Shown here: piece by piece, positions 49,354-60,307 of the stretch
Numbering within the stretch: position 1 is the first letter of the stretch
Layout of the letters: every line of letters begins with the position of its first letter
DNA from: Mesorhizobium kowhaii
Lineage (GTDB): Bacteria > Pseudomonadota > Alphaproteobacteria > Rhizobiales > Rhizobiaceae
Assembly: GCF_003253745.1 (NCBI RefSeq)
Contig: NZ_MZXV01000013.1
Location: forward strand, 992,001-1,056,000
Reading direction: 5' to 3'
DNA length: 64,000 nucleotides
Made by a program: the position numbers and the translations under genes
The notes under the pieces: generated by a model
What the model was told of the DNA's origin: nothing
Database searches by the model: none
The model's input: only the letters and a program-made list of their open reading frames with translations

Positions 49354-50394
49354 ATGTCGGATGCAGCCAGCAAGGCGATCGACCGCGCCATGGGCGCACT
49401 TGTCGGCGGGGCGCTTGGCGATGCGCTGGGCATGCCGACGCAACTCCTGTCGCCGGCCCGCATCGCCGAACTCTATGGCCATGTCGACGATTTCGTCGCC
49501 CCGGTGGCCGACCACCCAGTGTCGAAAGGGCTTCTGGCCGGCACCATCACCGACGACACCGAACAGGCGCTGCTGCTTGGCCGCATCCTTGTGGAGTCCG
49601 GTGACCGTTTCGACCATGCGCGCTGGGTCAACGCGCTGCTCGACTGGGAGCGCGAGGTCAAGGCGCGCGGCAGCTACGATCTGCTGGGGCCGTCGACCAA
49701 ACGCGCCATCGACGCCATCAACAATGGCGTGCCGGCGGAAAAGGCCGGGCGCGGCGGCGACACCAATGGTGCGGCGATGCGTATTGCCCCTGTCGGCATC
49801 ATGATGCCGGTGGCGCCGCTCGACGCGCTGGTCGCCAAGGTGGCGGAGACCTGCCGGGCGACGCACAACACTTCGATCGCTATCGCTTCGGCCGCCGCCG
49901 TTGCTGCCGCCGTCAGCCGCGGCGTCGCCGGCGGCGGCTGGCGCGCCGCGTCCGACAGCGCCGTTGCGGCGGCGAGGCGCGGGGCCACGCTCGGCCATTG
50001 GGTGACCGGCGGCGATATCGCCGCGCGCATTGTCTGGGCGCAGGACATCGTGCGCGGCAAGGCGGCGAAGGACGCGATCCGGCTGATCACCGATCTGGTC
50101 GGCACCGGCGTCGCCAGCCAGGAATCGGTTCCGGCCGCCTTCGCGGTACTTGAGGTCGCCGGCGGCGATCCATGGCAAGCGGCCGTCATCAGCGCCAATC
50201 TCGGCGGCGACACCGACACGATCGGTGCCATCGCGGCCGGCATGGCCGGCGCCTGCACCGGCTTTTCCCGATTGCCGCAGCAGCACATCGCCAGGCTTGT
50301 CGGCATCGACATGTCGGAGGTTCGCTCGCTTGCCGCCGATCTCGTGGCGGCAAGGGTGGCGAAAAAAAGTTCCGGCAAGGACGCTGCGGCATGA
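49354..50394 (+). CDS. ADP-ribosylglycohydrolase family protein
   Basis: 346 residues. Metal-binding motifs of the DraG/ARH fold are intact: GALVGGALGDALGMPTQ, ITDDTEQALLLGR and GGDTDTIGAIAAGMAGA. DraG-type enzymes hydrolyse N- or O-glycosidic bonds of ADP-ribose; relatives in catabolic operons probably cleave N-ribosides. Its stop overlaps the PfkB start, so the two are translated together. A glycosidase followed by a sugar kinase suggests cleavage of an imported riboside and phosphorylation of the sugar. Confidence 0.9.
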   Translation: MSDAASKAIDRAMGALVGGALGDALGMPTQLLSPARIAELYGHVDDFVAPVADHPVSKGLLAGTITDDTEQALLLGRILVESGDRFDHARWVNALLDWEREVKARGSYDLLGPSTKRAIDAINNGVPAEKAGRGGDTNGAAMRIAPVGIMMPVAPLDALVAKVAETCRATHNTSIAIASAAAVAAAVSRGVAGGGWRAASDSAVAAARRGATLGHWVTGGDIAARIVWAQDIVRGKAAKDAIRLITDLVGTGVASQESVPAAFAVLEVAGGDPWQAAVISANLGGDTDTIGAIAAGMAGACTGFSRLPQQHIARLVGIDMSEVRSLAADLVAARVAKKSSGKDAAA

Positions 50395-51365
50395 GCAGGC
50401 GCCTCGTCCATATCGGCAGTGCCGTGGTCGACTATGTCTACCGCATCGATGCCTTGCCGGCGCCCGGCACGGAGAAGACCGCATCGAGCTTCGCCCAGGT
50501 CGCCGGCGGCGGCTTCAACATGATGGTCGCGGCGAGCCGTACCGGCATGAAGGTGGTGTTCGGCGGCCAGCTAGGCAGTGGACCCAACGGCGACTTCCTG
50601 CGTGCCGCTTTCGCCAACGAGGGCATCGAGACGCTGACGCCGCCATCGCTCCTGATGGACAGCGGCAATTGCGTCGCCATGATCAGCGGTGACGCCGAAC
50701 GCACCTTCGTGTCGTGGCCTGGTGCGGAGAGCGTGCTCAGCCTCGACATGATGGCGCCCGTCTCGGCCGCGCCGGGAGACTGGGTGTTTACCTCCGGCTA
50801 TACGCTGAGCTATCCGGCAAGCCGCGACGCGCTCACCGACTGGATCGAGGCACTGCCGGCAGACATTCCCTTTGTCTTCGATCCGACGCCGGTGATATCG
50901 GACATTCCGCGCCCCATCCTGTCGCGGGTGCTGGCCCGCACCACATGGCTGAGCTGCAACACGACGGAAGCGGCCGAGATCGCCGGTTCGGGCAACGTTG
51001 AAACGGTTGCCGCGCGGTTGCTGGAAGTCCATTGCCCGAAGGCAGCGGGCGTGGTCATTCGCGCCGGCGCCAAGGGCTGTTACGTACGGCTGGCCGATGG
51101 CTCGGTGCAGACCGTTGCCGGCTTCAAAGTCACCGCCATCGACACCAACGGCGCCGGCGACACCCATATCGGCGCCTTCGTCAGCGCGTTGTCGCGCGGC
51201 ATCCCGCCGTTCGAGGCGGCGCGTTACGCCAATGCGGCGGCGGCGATTTCGGTCACCCGCCATGGCGGCTCGTCAGCGCCGACCGATCACGAGATCCAGA
51301 CATTCCTGAGCCATGTCGCTGACCCGTCGGGCGCACAGGGCCGGACACAGAAGGCCAATGCATAA
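50391..51365 (+). CDS. PfkB-family carbohydrate kinase
   Basis: 324 residues, ribokinase fold. N-terminal VVDYVYRIDALPAPGTEKTA, AGGGFNMMVAASRTG (first signature) and C-terminal AIDTNGAGDTHIGAFVSALS with the catalytic Asp of NGAGD. Phosphorylates a sugar or nucleoside with ATP. Overlaps the upstream glycohydrolase gene by four bases. The sugar is inferred to be the one released by the glycohydrolase, for example ribose. Confidence 0.9.
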   Translation: MSRRLVHIGSAVVDYVYRIDALPAPGTEKTASSFAQVAGGGFNMMVAASRTGMKVVFGGQLGSGPNGDFLRAAFANEGIETLTPPSLLMDSGNCVAMISGDAERTFVSWPGAESVLSLDMMAPVSAAPGDWVFTSGYTLSYPASRDALTDWIEALPADIPFVFDPTPVISDIPRPILSRVLARTTWLSCNTTEAAEIAGSGNVETVAARLLEVHCPKAAGVVIRAGAKGCYVRLADGSVQTVAGFKVTAIDTNGAGDTHIGAFVSALSRGIPPFEAARYANAAAAISVTRHGGSSAPTDHEIQTFLSHVADPSGAQGRTQKANA

Positions 51366-51423
51366 CTGCCAGAAAGCCTGACAAGCCCGGGAAAGCGGGC
51401 AAACCCACAGAGAGGAACCAACC

Positions 51424-52485
51424 ATGCGCATGCCTGATTTGACTGCTCTGCTGACGGCGACCGCCGTCTTCACCTCCGCACTCGCCTTCGCCGCCAAGGC
51501 CGACGACGTGCATGTGCTCAACTGGAAGGGCTACGGCACCGACGAGCCGTGGGCCGTCGCGGCTTTCGAAAAGGCGACCGGCAACAAGGTCATCAACGAC
51601 TTCTTCAATTCCGAACAGGAAATGCTGACCAAGATCCGGACCAATCCCGGCCTCTACGACGTCGTCATGATCAACGCCGCCTTCAACGACCAGGCGATGG
51701 ACGGAAAGCTGATCCAGCCGATCGATACTTCCAAGTTGCCGAATTACGCCGACATCAGCAAGGACAAGGCGGGCTCGCCAATGCTCGTCCATGACGGCAA
51801 GGTCTATGGCGTGCCGTGGGTGTGGGGCCTGACGGCGCTCGCCATCAACGACAAATCCTTCGACAAGCCGCCAACGAGCATCGCCGAGATGTGGGATGCC
51901 GCCCACAAGGGCCGCGTCGTCATTCGTGACGATGCCGTCGAGGCGATTCAGTTCGGCGCCATCGCCACCGGCCAGAACATCAACGACATCAAGGATATGG
52001 ACGCCGTCAAGGCGAAGCTCACCTCGCTGATGCCGCAGATCAAGACGTTCTGGAGCTCGGAGAACGACTGGAACCAGATGGTCGCCTCCAACCAGATCGA
52101 CATCGGCACCTATTGGAGCGGCTCGGCCGATCGCGCCAAGACGCATTTCAAGCTGCCGGTCTCGCTGGTTGTGCCGCAGGAAGGCGCCGTCGCCTGGCTT
52201 GATGCCTTTTCCATCCCGGTCGGCGCCAAGAATGTCGCCGGCGCCGAGGCCTTCATCAACTACATGATCGACCCGAAATTCTACGTCGAGTGGGTCACCA
52301 AGGTCGGTGCTCCGGTGTCCGCCAACACCAAGGCGGTGGAAGCGTTGCCCGAGGATGCCTTCAACCGCAAGGTTATGGGCGATCCAGAGGTCGCCAAGCG
52401 CATCCAGTTCCAGGCGCCGATCACCGATGCGCAGCGCGAGGCCTATCTGGCGCTGTGGCAGCAGCTCAAGGTCGACGTGAAATAA
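51424..52485 (+). CDS. ABC transporter substrate-binding protein, PotD/spermidine-type family
   Basis: 353 residues. Sec signal peptide to about residue 26 (LLTATAVFTSALAFAAKADD). Mature part DVHVLNWKGYGTDEPWAVAA, GVPWVWGLTALAINDKSFDK and WSSENDWNQMVASNQIDIGT fit the COG0687 family, which binds polyamines, opines and other small amines. AGAGAGGA precedes the ATG. The ligand is not readable from sequence; the locus suggests a ribosylated or hydroxylated amine. Confidence 0.9.
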   Translation: MRMPDLTALLTATAVFTSALAFAAKADDVHVLNWKGYGTDEPWAVAAFEKATGNKVINDFFNSEQEMLTKIRTNPGLYDVVMINAAFNDQAMDGKLIQPIDTSKLPNYADISKDKAGSPMLVHDGKVYGVPWVWGLTALAINDKSFDKPPTSIAEMWDAAHKGRVVIRDDAVEAIQFGAIATGQNINDIKDMDAVKAKLTSLMPQIKTFWSSENDWNQMVASNQIDIGTYWSGSADRAKTHFKLPVSLVVPQEGAVAWLDAFSIPVGAKNVAGAEAFINYMIDPKFYVEWVTKVGAPVSANTKAVEALPEDAFNRKVMGDPEVAKRIQFQAPITDAQREAYLALWQQLKVDVK

Positions 52486-52500
52486 GGCCGACATCGGGGC

Positions 52501-52525
52501 CGGCCGGCGGTCCGCGCCGGCCGGT
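52501..52525 (+). promoter_or_regulatory. Stem-loop between binding-protein and permease genes
   Basis: CCGGCCGGCG pairs exactly with CGCCGGCCGG, loop GTCCG. A hairpin in this position typically stabilises the binding-protein mRNA and reduces read-through to the permease. Confidence 0.65.
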
Positions 52526-52552
52526 CGTTCCGATCCTGGGGAGGAAGGTATC

Positions 52553-53416
52553 ATGGCAGCTGCGACAGCGTCGCGAAGCGGGCTGAGATCGGCATTGCCG
52601 CTGTTGGCGCCTGCCTATCTCTGGATGACGGTGGCGATCTTCCTGCCGCTGTCGGCCATGGTCTTCTTCTCGTTCATGACCGAGCTGCCGCTGTCGGGGA
52701 AGCCGTGGGCGTTCACGCTCGGCAACTATGCCGCCTTCTTCTCGCAAAGCCTCTATCTGACGCTGCTGCTCGCCTCGCTGCGGCTTGGCCTCGAAGTGAC
52801 GCTGTGGTGCATCGTAATCGGCTATCCCGCGGCTTACGTGCTGGCCAAGGTGCTGAAGGGCCGCAGCCGCGAAGCGATCTTCCTGCTCGTCATCCTGCCG
52901 TTCTGGTCGAATGGGCTGGTGCGCATCTTTTCCTGGGCGATGGTGTTGCGCGAAGGCGGCATCCTCGACACGGCGCTCAACGCCGTGCTGCCGTTCAAGA
53001 TCAACATCGATCTGATGTATTCCTACCCGGCCGTGATCATCGGCCTGGTGCATTCCTATGTGCCCTACATGGTGTTGACCTGCTACCTGACGCTGCAGGC
53101 CATCGATGACTCGCTGATCGAGGCCGGGCGCTCGCTCGGTGCCTCGCGGCTGCAGGTGCTGAAGCGGGTCATCATTCCGCTATCGATGCCCGGATTGGTG
53201 GCGGGCGCGGCGCTTATCTTTGTCCCCGTTGTCGGTTCCTTCATGGAGCCGCGCATCCTCGGCGGCCGCACCGGAACCTTCTACGGCACGGTGATCGAGG
53301 ACCAGTTCGTCGCGGTGTTCAACTGGCCGCTTGGGGCGGCGCTCTCCTTCATCCTGCTGGCCGTCGTGCTGGTGATCCTGGCGGTCGCTTCGCCAGTGCT
53401 CAAGAGGGCTGCGTGA
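52553..53416 (+). CDS. ABC transporter permease, PotB-like
   Basis: 287 residues, six transmembrane helices, EAA loop DDSLIEAGRSLGASRLQVLK then RVIIPLSMPGLVAG. GAGGAAGG precedes the ATG. Its stop overlaps the next permease start. Forms the membrane channel with the PotC-like partner. Confidence 0.92.
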   Translation: MAAATASRSGLRSALPLLAPAYLWMTVAIFLPLSAMVFFSFMTELPLSGKPWAFTLGNYAAFFSQSLYLTLLLASLRLGLEVTLWCIVIGYPAAYVLAKVLKGRSREAIFLLVILPFWSNGLVRIFSWAMVLREGGILDTALNAVLPFKINIDLMYSYPAVIIGLVHSYVPYMVLTCYLTLQAIDDSLIEAGRSLGASRLQVLKRVIIPLSMPGLVAGAALIFVPVVGSFMEPRILGGRTGTFYGTVIEDQFVAVFNWPLGAALSFILLAVVLVILAVASPVLKRAA

Positions 53417-54203
53417 TGGCGACGACCCGCATCCTCGAATGGCTCGGCCGCCTCTACATCTGGCTGCTGCTCGCCTTCCTATACCTGCCGATCATCATCA
53501 TGGCGCTGATGTCGTTCAACGTCTCTCCCTTCTATCAATTGCCGTTCGAATGGACGACGGAATGGTACGCCTCGCTGTGGCAGAACGACCAGTTGATCGC
53601 CGCCACCTGGAACAGCGTCGAGATCGCGGTCATCACCACCATCATCTGCACGGTGCTCGGTTCGGCGGCGTCGCTGGCGCTCTATCGCAATGAATTTCGC
53701 GGCAAGAAATTCCTGCAGGCGCTGCTGTTTCCGCCGATCGCCATTCCGTGGCTGATCACCGGCACGGCGATGCTGATCTTCTTCTTTGGCGTCGGCATCG
53801 GTCGCGGGCTGCATGCCATCCTGCTTGGCCATGTGGCGCTGGCGCTGCCCTATGTCATCGTCGTCGTTTCGGCGCGGCTGCAGACCTTCGCGCCGGAACT
53901 GGAAGAGGCGGCGCGCTCGCTCGGCGCCAATCAGTGGCAAGTGACGCAGCGCGTCACGCTGCCGTGGATCATGCCCGGCGTCATTGCCGGCGGGCTGTTC
54001 GCCTTCGCCGTTTCGTTCGACCAGTTCGTGGTGTCCTATTTCCTGGCGACGCCAGGGCAGACGACGCTGCCAGTCGAAATCTACGCGGCGATCCGCAAGG
54101 GGTTCACGCCCGAGATCAATGCGGTCTCGACAATCATCATCGTCGTGTCGATGGCGCTGATGCTGCTCACGGCGCGCTTCTTCAAATTCGGCGGAGAGAA
54201 ATA

Positions 54204-54204
<1 letters not shown>
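53416..54204 (+). CDS. ABC transporter permease, PotC-like
   Basis: 262 residues, six helices, EAA loop LEEAARSLGANQWQVTQRVT then LPWIMPGVIAGG. Start ATG at 53416 overlaps the previous stop (GTGATG); its own stop overlaps the ATPase start (TAATG). Pairs with the preceding permease. Confidence 0.92.
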
Positions 54205-55265
<1,061 letters not shown>

Positions 55266-55305
55266 TTGGCGCTGTCGCCGGATGGGGGAGGTTGGCGTTC
55301 CGTCC

Positions 55306-55462
55306 CACCCCCCCTCTGCCCTGCCGGGCATCTCCCCCGCAAGGGGGGAGATTGTCCGCTTCACCCTTCTAGCCTCTCCAGCAACGCAAGAATTTGCGAA
55401 ACAGCTATGATAGCCGATCTCCCCCCTTGCGGGGGAGATGCCCGGCAGGGCAGAGGGGGGTG
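55306..55462. repeat. Inverted-repeat element (about 157 bp)
   Basis: Arms CCCCCCCTCTGCCCTGCCGG then GCATCTCCCCCGC, and the complementary GCGGGGGAGATGCCCGGCAG then GGCAGAGGGGGG. Same family as 33199-33355. It sits between the transporter and aconitase X genes and may end or weaken transcription. Confidence 0.85.
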
Positions 55463-55502
55463 CTGTCCCTCCATAAGATCGAATAAGGGCCGGAGCACAT
55501 CG

Positions 55503-56753
55503 ATGGCGCTGGAATTGACGGCCAGGGACCGATCCATGCTCGACGGCGAGCAAGGCCCGTCCGCAGCTGCCGCGATGAAGATCCTGGTCGCGTTTTCCAA
55601 TGCGGTTGGCGCGGGCTGCCTGCTCGACATTGCTGGCGCGCATATCGATGGCTGTCTCTACCACGGCAAGGCCGGGCTCGATTTCGTCGAACGGCTGGTC
55701 GAGGGCGGCGGCCGCGTCCAGGTGCCGACGACGCTCAATGTCGGCTCGTTCGATCTCATCCATCCCGGCATGGTGAAGATGCCGGCGGCGGAGGAAGTGC
55801 CGGCGCGGCGGCTGATGAAGGCGCATGTGGAGCTCGGCTGCCAGGCGACCTTCACCTGCGCACCCTACCAGACACGGTTCCGGCCGGGCTTCGGCGAGCA
55901 GATCGCCTGGGGTGAATCCAACGCCATCGTCTTTGCCAATTCGGTCATCGGCGCGCGCACCAACCGCTATGGCGATTTCATCGACCTGTGTTGCGCCATG
56001 ACCGGGCGCGCGCCGGCCTGGGGCCTGCATCTGAGCGAGAACCGGCGTGGCCGGATCCTGTTCGAGCTGGCCGTTCCTGACCCGGAGCCGAACGACAGCC
56101 TGTTCGTCGGCGTTGGGCTATTCATCGGGCAAGCGAGCGGCGACCGGATTCCGGTGATTGCAGGCCTGCCACAACCGCGCGACGAGGACCAGTTGAAGGC
56201 GCTAGGCGCCGCCGCGGCAACCACCGGCGCAGTGGCGTTGTTCCATGCGGTCGGCATTACGCCGGAAGCAAGCACGCTTTATGAGGCGTTCCAGGGCTAC
56301 GCGGCGGAAGAGACGATCCGCATCACCCGCGCTGATATCGATCACGCGCTGGCGAAGCTATCGAGTGTGCCCGATGGCGCGCCGCTGGCGGCCGTGTCGC
56401 TTGGTACTCCGCATTTCTCGCATGACGAATGGATGCGGCTGTTGCCGATGCTGCGCGACGTTGCGCCGGGGAGGCGCATCCCGATCTATGTCAACACCGG
56501 CCGCGCAACGCTGACGCGATTGCAGGAGGAGGGCGCGCTGGCCGGCATGGAGGCGTTCGGCTTGATCCCGGTCGCCGACACTTGCACCTACGTCACCTCG
56601 ATCCTCGAGCGGCTCGACGGCGTGGTGATGACCAATTCGGGCAAATGGGCGCACTATGCGCCGGGCAATATCGGCGTGTCCGTCGCCTTCGCCGACATGA
56701 AGGATTGCATCCGCTCGGCTGCAGTCGGGCATGTCGTGCGGGGTGCGCCATGA
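55503..56753 (+). CDS. Aconitase X large (catalytic) subunit
   Basis: 416 residues from ATG 55503, GGAGC upstream. LTARDRSMLDGEQGPSAAAA, IDGCLYHGKAGLDFVERLVE, GRVQVPTTLNVGSFDLIHPG, then TFTCAPYQTRFRPGFGEQIA and ESNAIVFANSVIGARTNRYG are hallmarks of AcnX (formerly DUF521). Known members are cis-3-hydroxy-L-proline dehydratase and, in archaea, phosphomevalonate dehydratase, with an iron-sulfur centre. In alphaproteobacteria it works with a separate small subunit, encoded next. Substrate here is inferred to be a hydroxylated acid from the same locus. Confidence 0.92.
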   Translation: MALELTARDRSMLDGEQGPSAAAAMKILVAFSNAVGAGCLLDIAGAHIDGCLYHGKAGLDFVERLVEGGGRVQVPTTLNVGSFDLIHPGMVKMPAAEEVPARRLMKAHVELGCQATFTCAPYQTRFRPGFGEQIAWGESNAIVFANSVIGARTNRYGDFIDLCCAMTGRAPAWGLHLSENRRGRILFELAVPDPEPNDSLFVGVGLFIGQASGDRIPVIAGLPQPRDEDQLKALGAAAATTGAVALFHAVGITPEASTLYEAFQGYAAEETIRITRADIDHALAKLSSVPDGAPLAAVSLGTPHFSHDEWMRLLPMLRDVAPGRRIPIYVNTGRATLTRLQEEGALAGMEAFGLIPVADTCTYVTSILERLDGVVMTNSGKWAHYAPGNIGVSVAFADMKDCIRSAAVGHVVRGAP

Positions 56754-57202
56754 TTTGGTCGACAGAAACCGGGGCCGTCGAGCGGTTCGGCACCTTCCAG
56801 CTGGCCGGCGAGGCCGAGGGCCAGGCGTTGGTGTTTTCGCAGCCGCTCAGCTTCTGGGGCGGCATCGACGCCGAGACTGGCGACATCATTGACCATTCGC
56901 ATCCGGGCCTCAGCCAGAATGTCGCCGGCAAAATCCTGGTCATGCCGAGCGGGCGCGGCTCGTCATCCTCATCCTCGGTCCTGGCCGAAGCGATCCGCAG
57001 GGGCACGGCACCGGCCGGCATTCTTCTGGAGCGGCCGGACCCGATCCTTGCGGTGGGCGCCATCGTCGCCGAATTCCTCTACGACATCCGTATGCCGCTG
57101 GTGGTGTGCGACATTGCCGGTGTCGCCTCCGGCGACCGGATCGCGGTCGGCCTCGGAGCGGATGGCCGGGCGATTGTCAGCATCGGGAGTCTCCCAGACT
57201 GA
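56750..57202 (+). CDS. Aconitase X small (swivel) subunit
   Basis: 150 residues; start overlaps the large-subunit stop (ATGA). QPLSFWGGIDAETGDIIDHS, HPGLSQNVAGKILVMPSGRG and SSSSSSVLAEAIRRGTAPAG form the swivelling domain of AcnX, with the catalytic serine loop SGRGSSSSS. Together they make a heterodimeric dehydratase. The last gene of the catabolic locus; convergent with the LacI gene. Confidence 0.92.
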   Translation: MIWSTETGAVERFGTFQLAGEAEGQALVFSQPLSFWGGIDAETGDIIDHSHPGLSQNVAGKILVMPSGRGSSSSSSVLAEAIRRGTAPAGILLERPDPILAVGAIVAEFLYDIRMPLVVCDIAGVASGDRIAVGLGADGRAIVSIGSLPD

Positions 57203-57254
57203 GTGGAAGCATCTGATGGGGCGGGCCTTTGCAGCGCTGCCCCGCTCGGCTGGG

Positions 57255-58283
57255 TCAGATCTCCGGGATGTTCTCCTTGAAGATCACCTGCAGCCTTGGC
57301 TGGTGCAATTCATAGGGCAGTCCTCTGACCGCATGGGTTAAGGTGTTGAGCGCTTCACGCGCCTCGACGCGCGGATTCTGGTCGATGACCGCGTCGAGCG
57401 TGCCATCGAGCAGAAGGTCCTTGGTGCCGTCGGTCACCTCATGGCCGAGGAAAACCATGGACTGCGCGCGGCCGCGCTCCTTGAGTGCGCGGGCGATGCC
57501 GGTGTTGCCGGCGCCGACATTGTAGATCGCGGCAAGGTCGGGATGCCGCTCCAGGAGGGCGGACGCCTCCGAATAGGCCTTTTCGCGGTCGTCGAGCATT
57601 TCGCGCATCTCGACGATCTGCAGATTGGGCGATTCCTCCGTCAGGATATGGCGGAACCCCATCTCGCGTTCTTCGTGGCCGCGATAGGACAGCGAGCCGG
57701 CGAACAGCGCTACCTTGCCCGGACGTCCCGATCCCATGAAGCGGTTGAGCAGATAGCCGGCCAGCCGCCCGGCGGCGCGGTTGTCGATGCCGATATAGGC
57801 GACCCTCGGCACATGCAGGATGTCGGAGGCGATGGTCACCACCTTGATGTCGTTGGCCGACAGCGAGCGGATCGCCTCGCGCACCGTCGGATGGTCGAGC
57901 GCAATGACGCCGACGCCTTGCGTCCGTCCACGCAATTCCTGCAGCAGGCGGGCGAGGCCGTCCGGGTTGAACCCTTCGATGGTGGCGATGTGCACATCGA
58001 GGTCGGGTCGTGACTGCGCCTGCGCCTCGATGTGGCGGTGCAGCATCTTGATGAAGGAATTGGTGCCGGCCGGCAGCGCGAAGTCGAGCCGGATGACATC
58101 GCTGGGCAAGTGTCCCGGCGGCGCCCCGTTCGGGCCTTCGGCGATGTAGCCGAGCCGCTGCGCCATTTCGAGCACGATTTCACGCGTGCGCGCCCGCACG
58201 CCGGGGCGGTTGTTGAGCACTCGGTCGACCGTGGCGGCCGAGACACCGGCTTCCCGGGCTATGTCAGTCAGGGTGGACCGCAC
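57255..58283 (-). CDS. LacI-family transcriptional regulator
   Basis: 342 residues. N-terminal LacI HTH LTDIAREAGVSAATVDRVLN with hinge, and a periplasmic-binding-type sensor domain of the sugar-binding branch (FALPAGTNSFIKMLHRHIEA). Divergent from the ABC operon at 58613, 329 bp apart, so it most likely represses that operon. It is convergent with aconitase X and need not regulate it. Confidence 0.94.
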   Translation of the reverse strand: MRSTLTDIAREAGVSAATVDRVLNNRPGVRARTREIVLEMAQRLGYIAEGPNGAPPGHLPSDVIRLDFALPAGTNSFIKMLHRHIEAQAQSRPDLDVHIATIEGFNPDGLARLLQELRGRTQGVGVIALDHPTVREAIRSLSANDIKVVTIASDILHVPRVAYIGIDNRAAGRLAGYLLNRFMGSGRPGKVALFAGSLSYRGHEEREMGFRHILTEESPNLQIVEMREMLDDREKAYSEASALLERHPDLAAIYNVGAGNTGIARALKERGRAQSMVFLGHEVTDGTKDLLLDGTLDAVIDQNPRVEAREALNTLTHAVRGLPYELHQPRLQVIFKENIPEI

Positions 58284-58535
58284 CGTCTTTCATCTCCTGC
58301 ATGCGTCAGGTCGGGTGGCTTCTCTGCCATTCGCGATTCTGATGGGAAATGATGTATCCGCCCTTGGCCGATGCGCAAGCCGCCGGGCTAAATCAAATCG
58401 CCCGGCAGGGCTGCACGAGGCTGGCAAGATGCATTTCCCCTCAAATCTAGGCATCAGGAGTGATGTATGGATCCGATATAACGCATTTTCTCGCTCTGTT
58501 TGCAATGTTGTGAGGTATTTTGATTATTTATGATG

Positions 58536-58564
58536 TTGACATCGTTCCCATGCTGCCGTCAATA
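58536..58564 (+). promoter_or_regulatory. Promoter of the sugar-type ABC operon
   Basis: -35 TTGACA (58536-58541), exact 17-base spacer, -10 TCAATA, 49 bases before the ATG of the binding protein. A LacI-type site should lie nearby, but no clear symmetric operator was identified by eye. Confidence 0.5.
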
Positions 58565-58612
58565 TCCCTCATAAGGCCGTGGAGGAAACGTGGCCCTGAG
58601 GGAGGAGTTTCA

Positions 58613-60226
58613 ATGTCTGACTTGATCCGCATGTCGCGGCGCCGCTTGCTGGCGTCCGGAGGAAAAGCGGCCGTGATCATGGCCGCCGCTGGTATTGCGC
58701 CGAAATTCATTCGTCCGAGCCGCGCCTATGCGGCCGACGCGCTGGCGCCAGGCATGATCGGTGGCCCGACCGGCTTCGATGGAGCCGAGCGCTACCAATA
58801 TGGCGCCGACACACCGGAAGGCCGCGCCATCGAGGCGGCCAAGGCGCTGAAGGGTGCCGGCAAGGCGCCGGCCAAGATCGTGCTTGGCCTGTCGGACGGT
58901 TCGATCGGCCAACTGACGCAGCCGTTCCCTGCCGGCGCGCCGTCGATCAAGGATCTGTGGGAAAAGGAGACCGGCATTCCGATCGAAATCGTCGGCCTGC
59001 CGAACGGCCAGGAATTCACCAAGACGATGCAGGACATCTCCACCAAGGGTGGGGCGTACGACATCTACTCGACCGAATGGAACCGCCTCGGCGACCTCGC
59101 CGAAACCGGCGGCATCGCCAAGCTCGACGACTTTGTCGCGCAGTACAAGCCTGAGTGGGACGATCCGGTGACCGGCTATGTCAACGGCGCCAAGGGCGTG
59201 TCGCTGCTCAACAAATATCGCGGCTCGAACTATGGCGTGTCGCTGGACGGCGACTTCCAAACCTGGGTCTACCGCACCGACCTGTTCGGCGACGAGGCCG
59301 AGAAGAAGGCCTTCAAGGACAAGTATGGCTACGATCTGGCGCCGCCGAAGACCTGGAAGCAGCACGGCGACATCGCCGCCTTTTTCCAGCGCCCGGACAA
59401 GGGCCTGTTCGGCTCGACCGACCTGCGCAACCAGGGCTGGGGCTACACCAACTGGTACCAGCGCTATGTCTCGATGGCCTCGCCCAACCAGTTCCTGTTT
59501 GGCGATGACGGCAAGCCGCTGATTAATTCGGAGCAAGGCATCGCCGCCACCAACGAATATATCGCATCGTTGTCGCATCATTCGCCGGATGCGATCTCGT
59601 GGGGCTGGCCTGAGCAGTATGGCAATTTCGCCAAGGGTGGTGCGGCGATGACCTGCGCCTTCTCCAACCTGCCGAAATTCCTCGACAATGCCGGCAACAA
59701 GGATTCAGCTGTCACCGGCAAGATCGGTTCGATGCTGCCGCCCGGCCGCGAGATCGACGGCAAGCTGATCAGCCGTTCCGTGCTGTGGTTCTCGCTGACC
59801 GGAATGGTCTCGTCACAGTCGAAGAACCAGGAGGTCGCCTATCTGCTGCTGCAATGGCTGGGCTCCGCCCGCATCTACGCCTGGATGAGCGCTAACCCTG
59901 GCGGCTATCTGGATCCGTTCCGGCTTTCGGATTTCTCCGATCCTTTGGTGCGCCAGACCTACCATGCCTACCACATGGACATTGTGCGCGAGACGGTGGC
60001 CCGCACCGTGCCGACCATCAATTATCCCGGCGCGACAGCCTTCCACAATGCGCTGGACGAGAACCTCATGGCGGCACTGACCAAGGCCAAGACCGCCGAG
60101 CAGGCGATGGCCGACACCGAAGCCGAGTGGAAGAAGATCGCCAGGCGCACCGGCGAGGACAAGCTGCTAGAAGCCATCAAGTCCAACAAGGAAGCCTGGC
60201 CGACAGTTCTCGATCCAATCGCCTGA
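58613..60226 (+). CDS. ABC transporter substrate-binding protein, large (Tat-exported)
   Basis: 537 residues from ATG 58613 (GGAGGAG upstream). Twin-arginine signal RMSRRRLLASGGKAAVIMAA, then IAPKFIRPSRAYAA. The mature protein (IVLGLSDGSIGQLTQPFPAG, YDIYSTEWNRLGDLAETGGI, ISWGWPEQYGNFAKGGAAMT) is an extracellular solute-binding protein of the CUT1-like long class. Tat export implies folding, perhaps with a cofactor or ligand, before secretion. Ligand likely a sugar or polyol; not determinable. Confidence 0.92.
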   Translation: MSDLIRMSRRRLLASGGKAAVIMAAAGIAPKFIRPSRAYAADALAPGMIGGPTGFDGAERYQYGADTPEGRAIEAAKALKGAGKAPAKIVLGLSDGSIGQLTQPFPAGAPSIKDLWEKETGIPIEIVGLPNGQEFTKTMQDISTKGGAYDIYSTEWNRLGDLAETGGIAKLDDFVAQYKPEWDDPVTGYVNGAKGVSLLNKYRGSNYGVSLDGDFQTWVYRTDLFGDEAEKKAFKDKYGYDLAPPKTWKQHGDIAAFFQRPDKGLFGSTDLRNQGWGYTNWYQRYVSMASPNQFLFGDDGKPLINSEQGIAATNEYIASLSHHSPDAISWGWPEQYGNFAKGGAAMTCAFSNLPKFLDNAGNKDSAVTGKIGSMLPPGREIDGKLISRSVLWFSLTGMVSSQSKNQEVAYLLLQWLGSARIYAWMSANPGGYLDPFRLSDFSDPLVRQTYHAYHMDIVRETVARTVPTINYPGATAFHNALDENLMAALTKAKTAEQAMADTEAEWKKIARRTGEDKLLEAIKSNKEAWPTVLDPIA

Positions 60227-60250
60227 TCCTCCTCCCGGGATCACATCGAA

Positions 60251-60278
60251 GGAGGGGAGGAGCTTGCTTCTCCCCTCC
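60251..60278 (+). promoter_or_regulatory. Stem-loop between binding-protein and permease genes
   Basis: GGAGGGGAG and CTCCCCTCC form a perfect 9-bp stem around a 10-base loop. Same position as the hairpin at 52501 in the Pot-type operon. Confidence 0.6.
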
Positions 60279-60307
60279 GCCAACGACGCCACCAGCAAAG
60301 CCGCCAG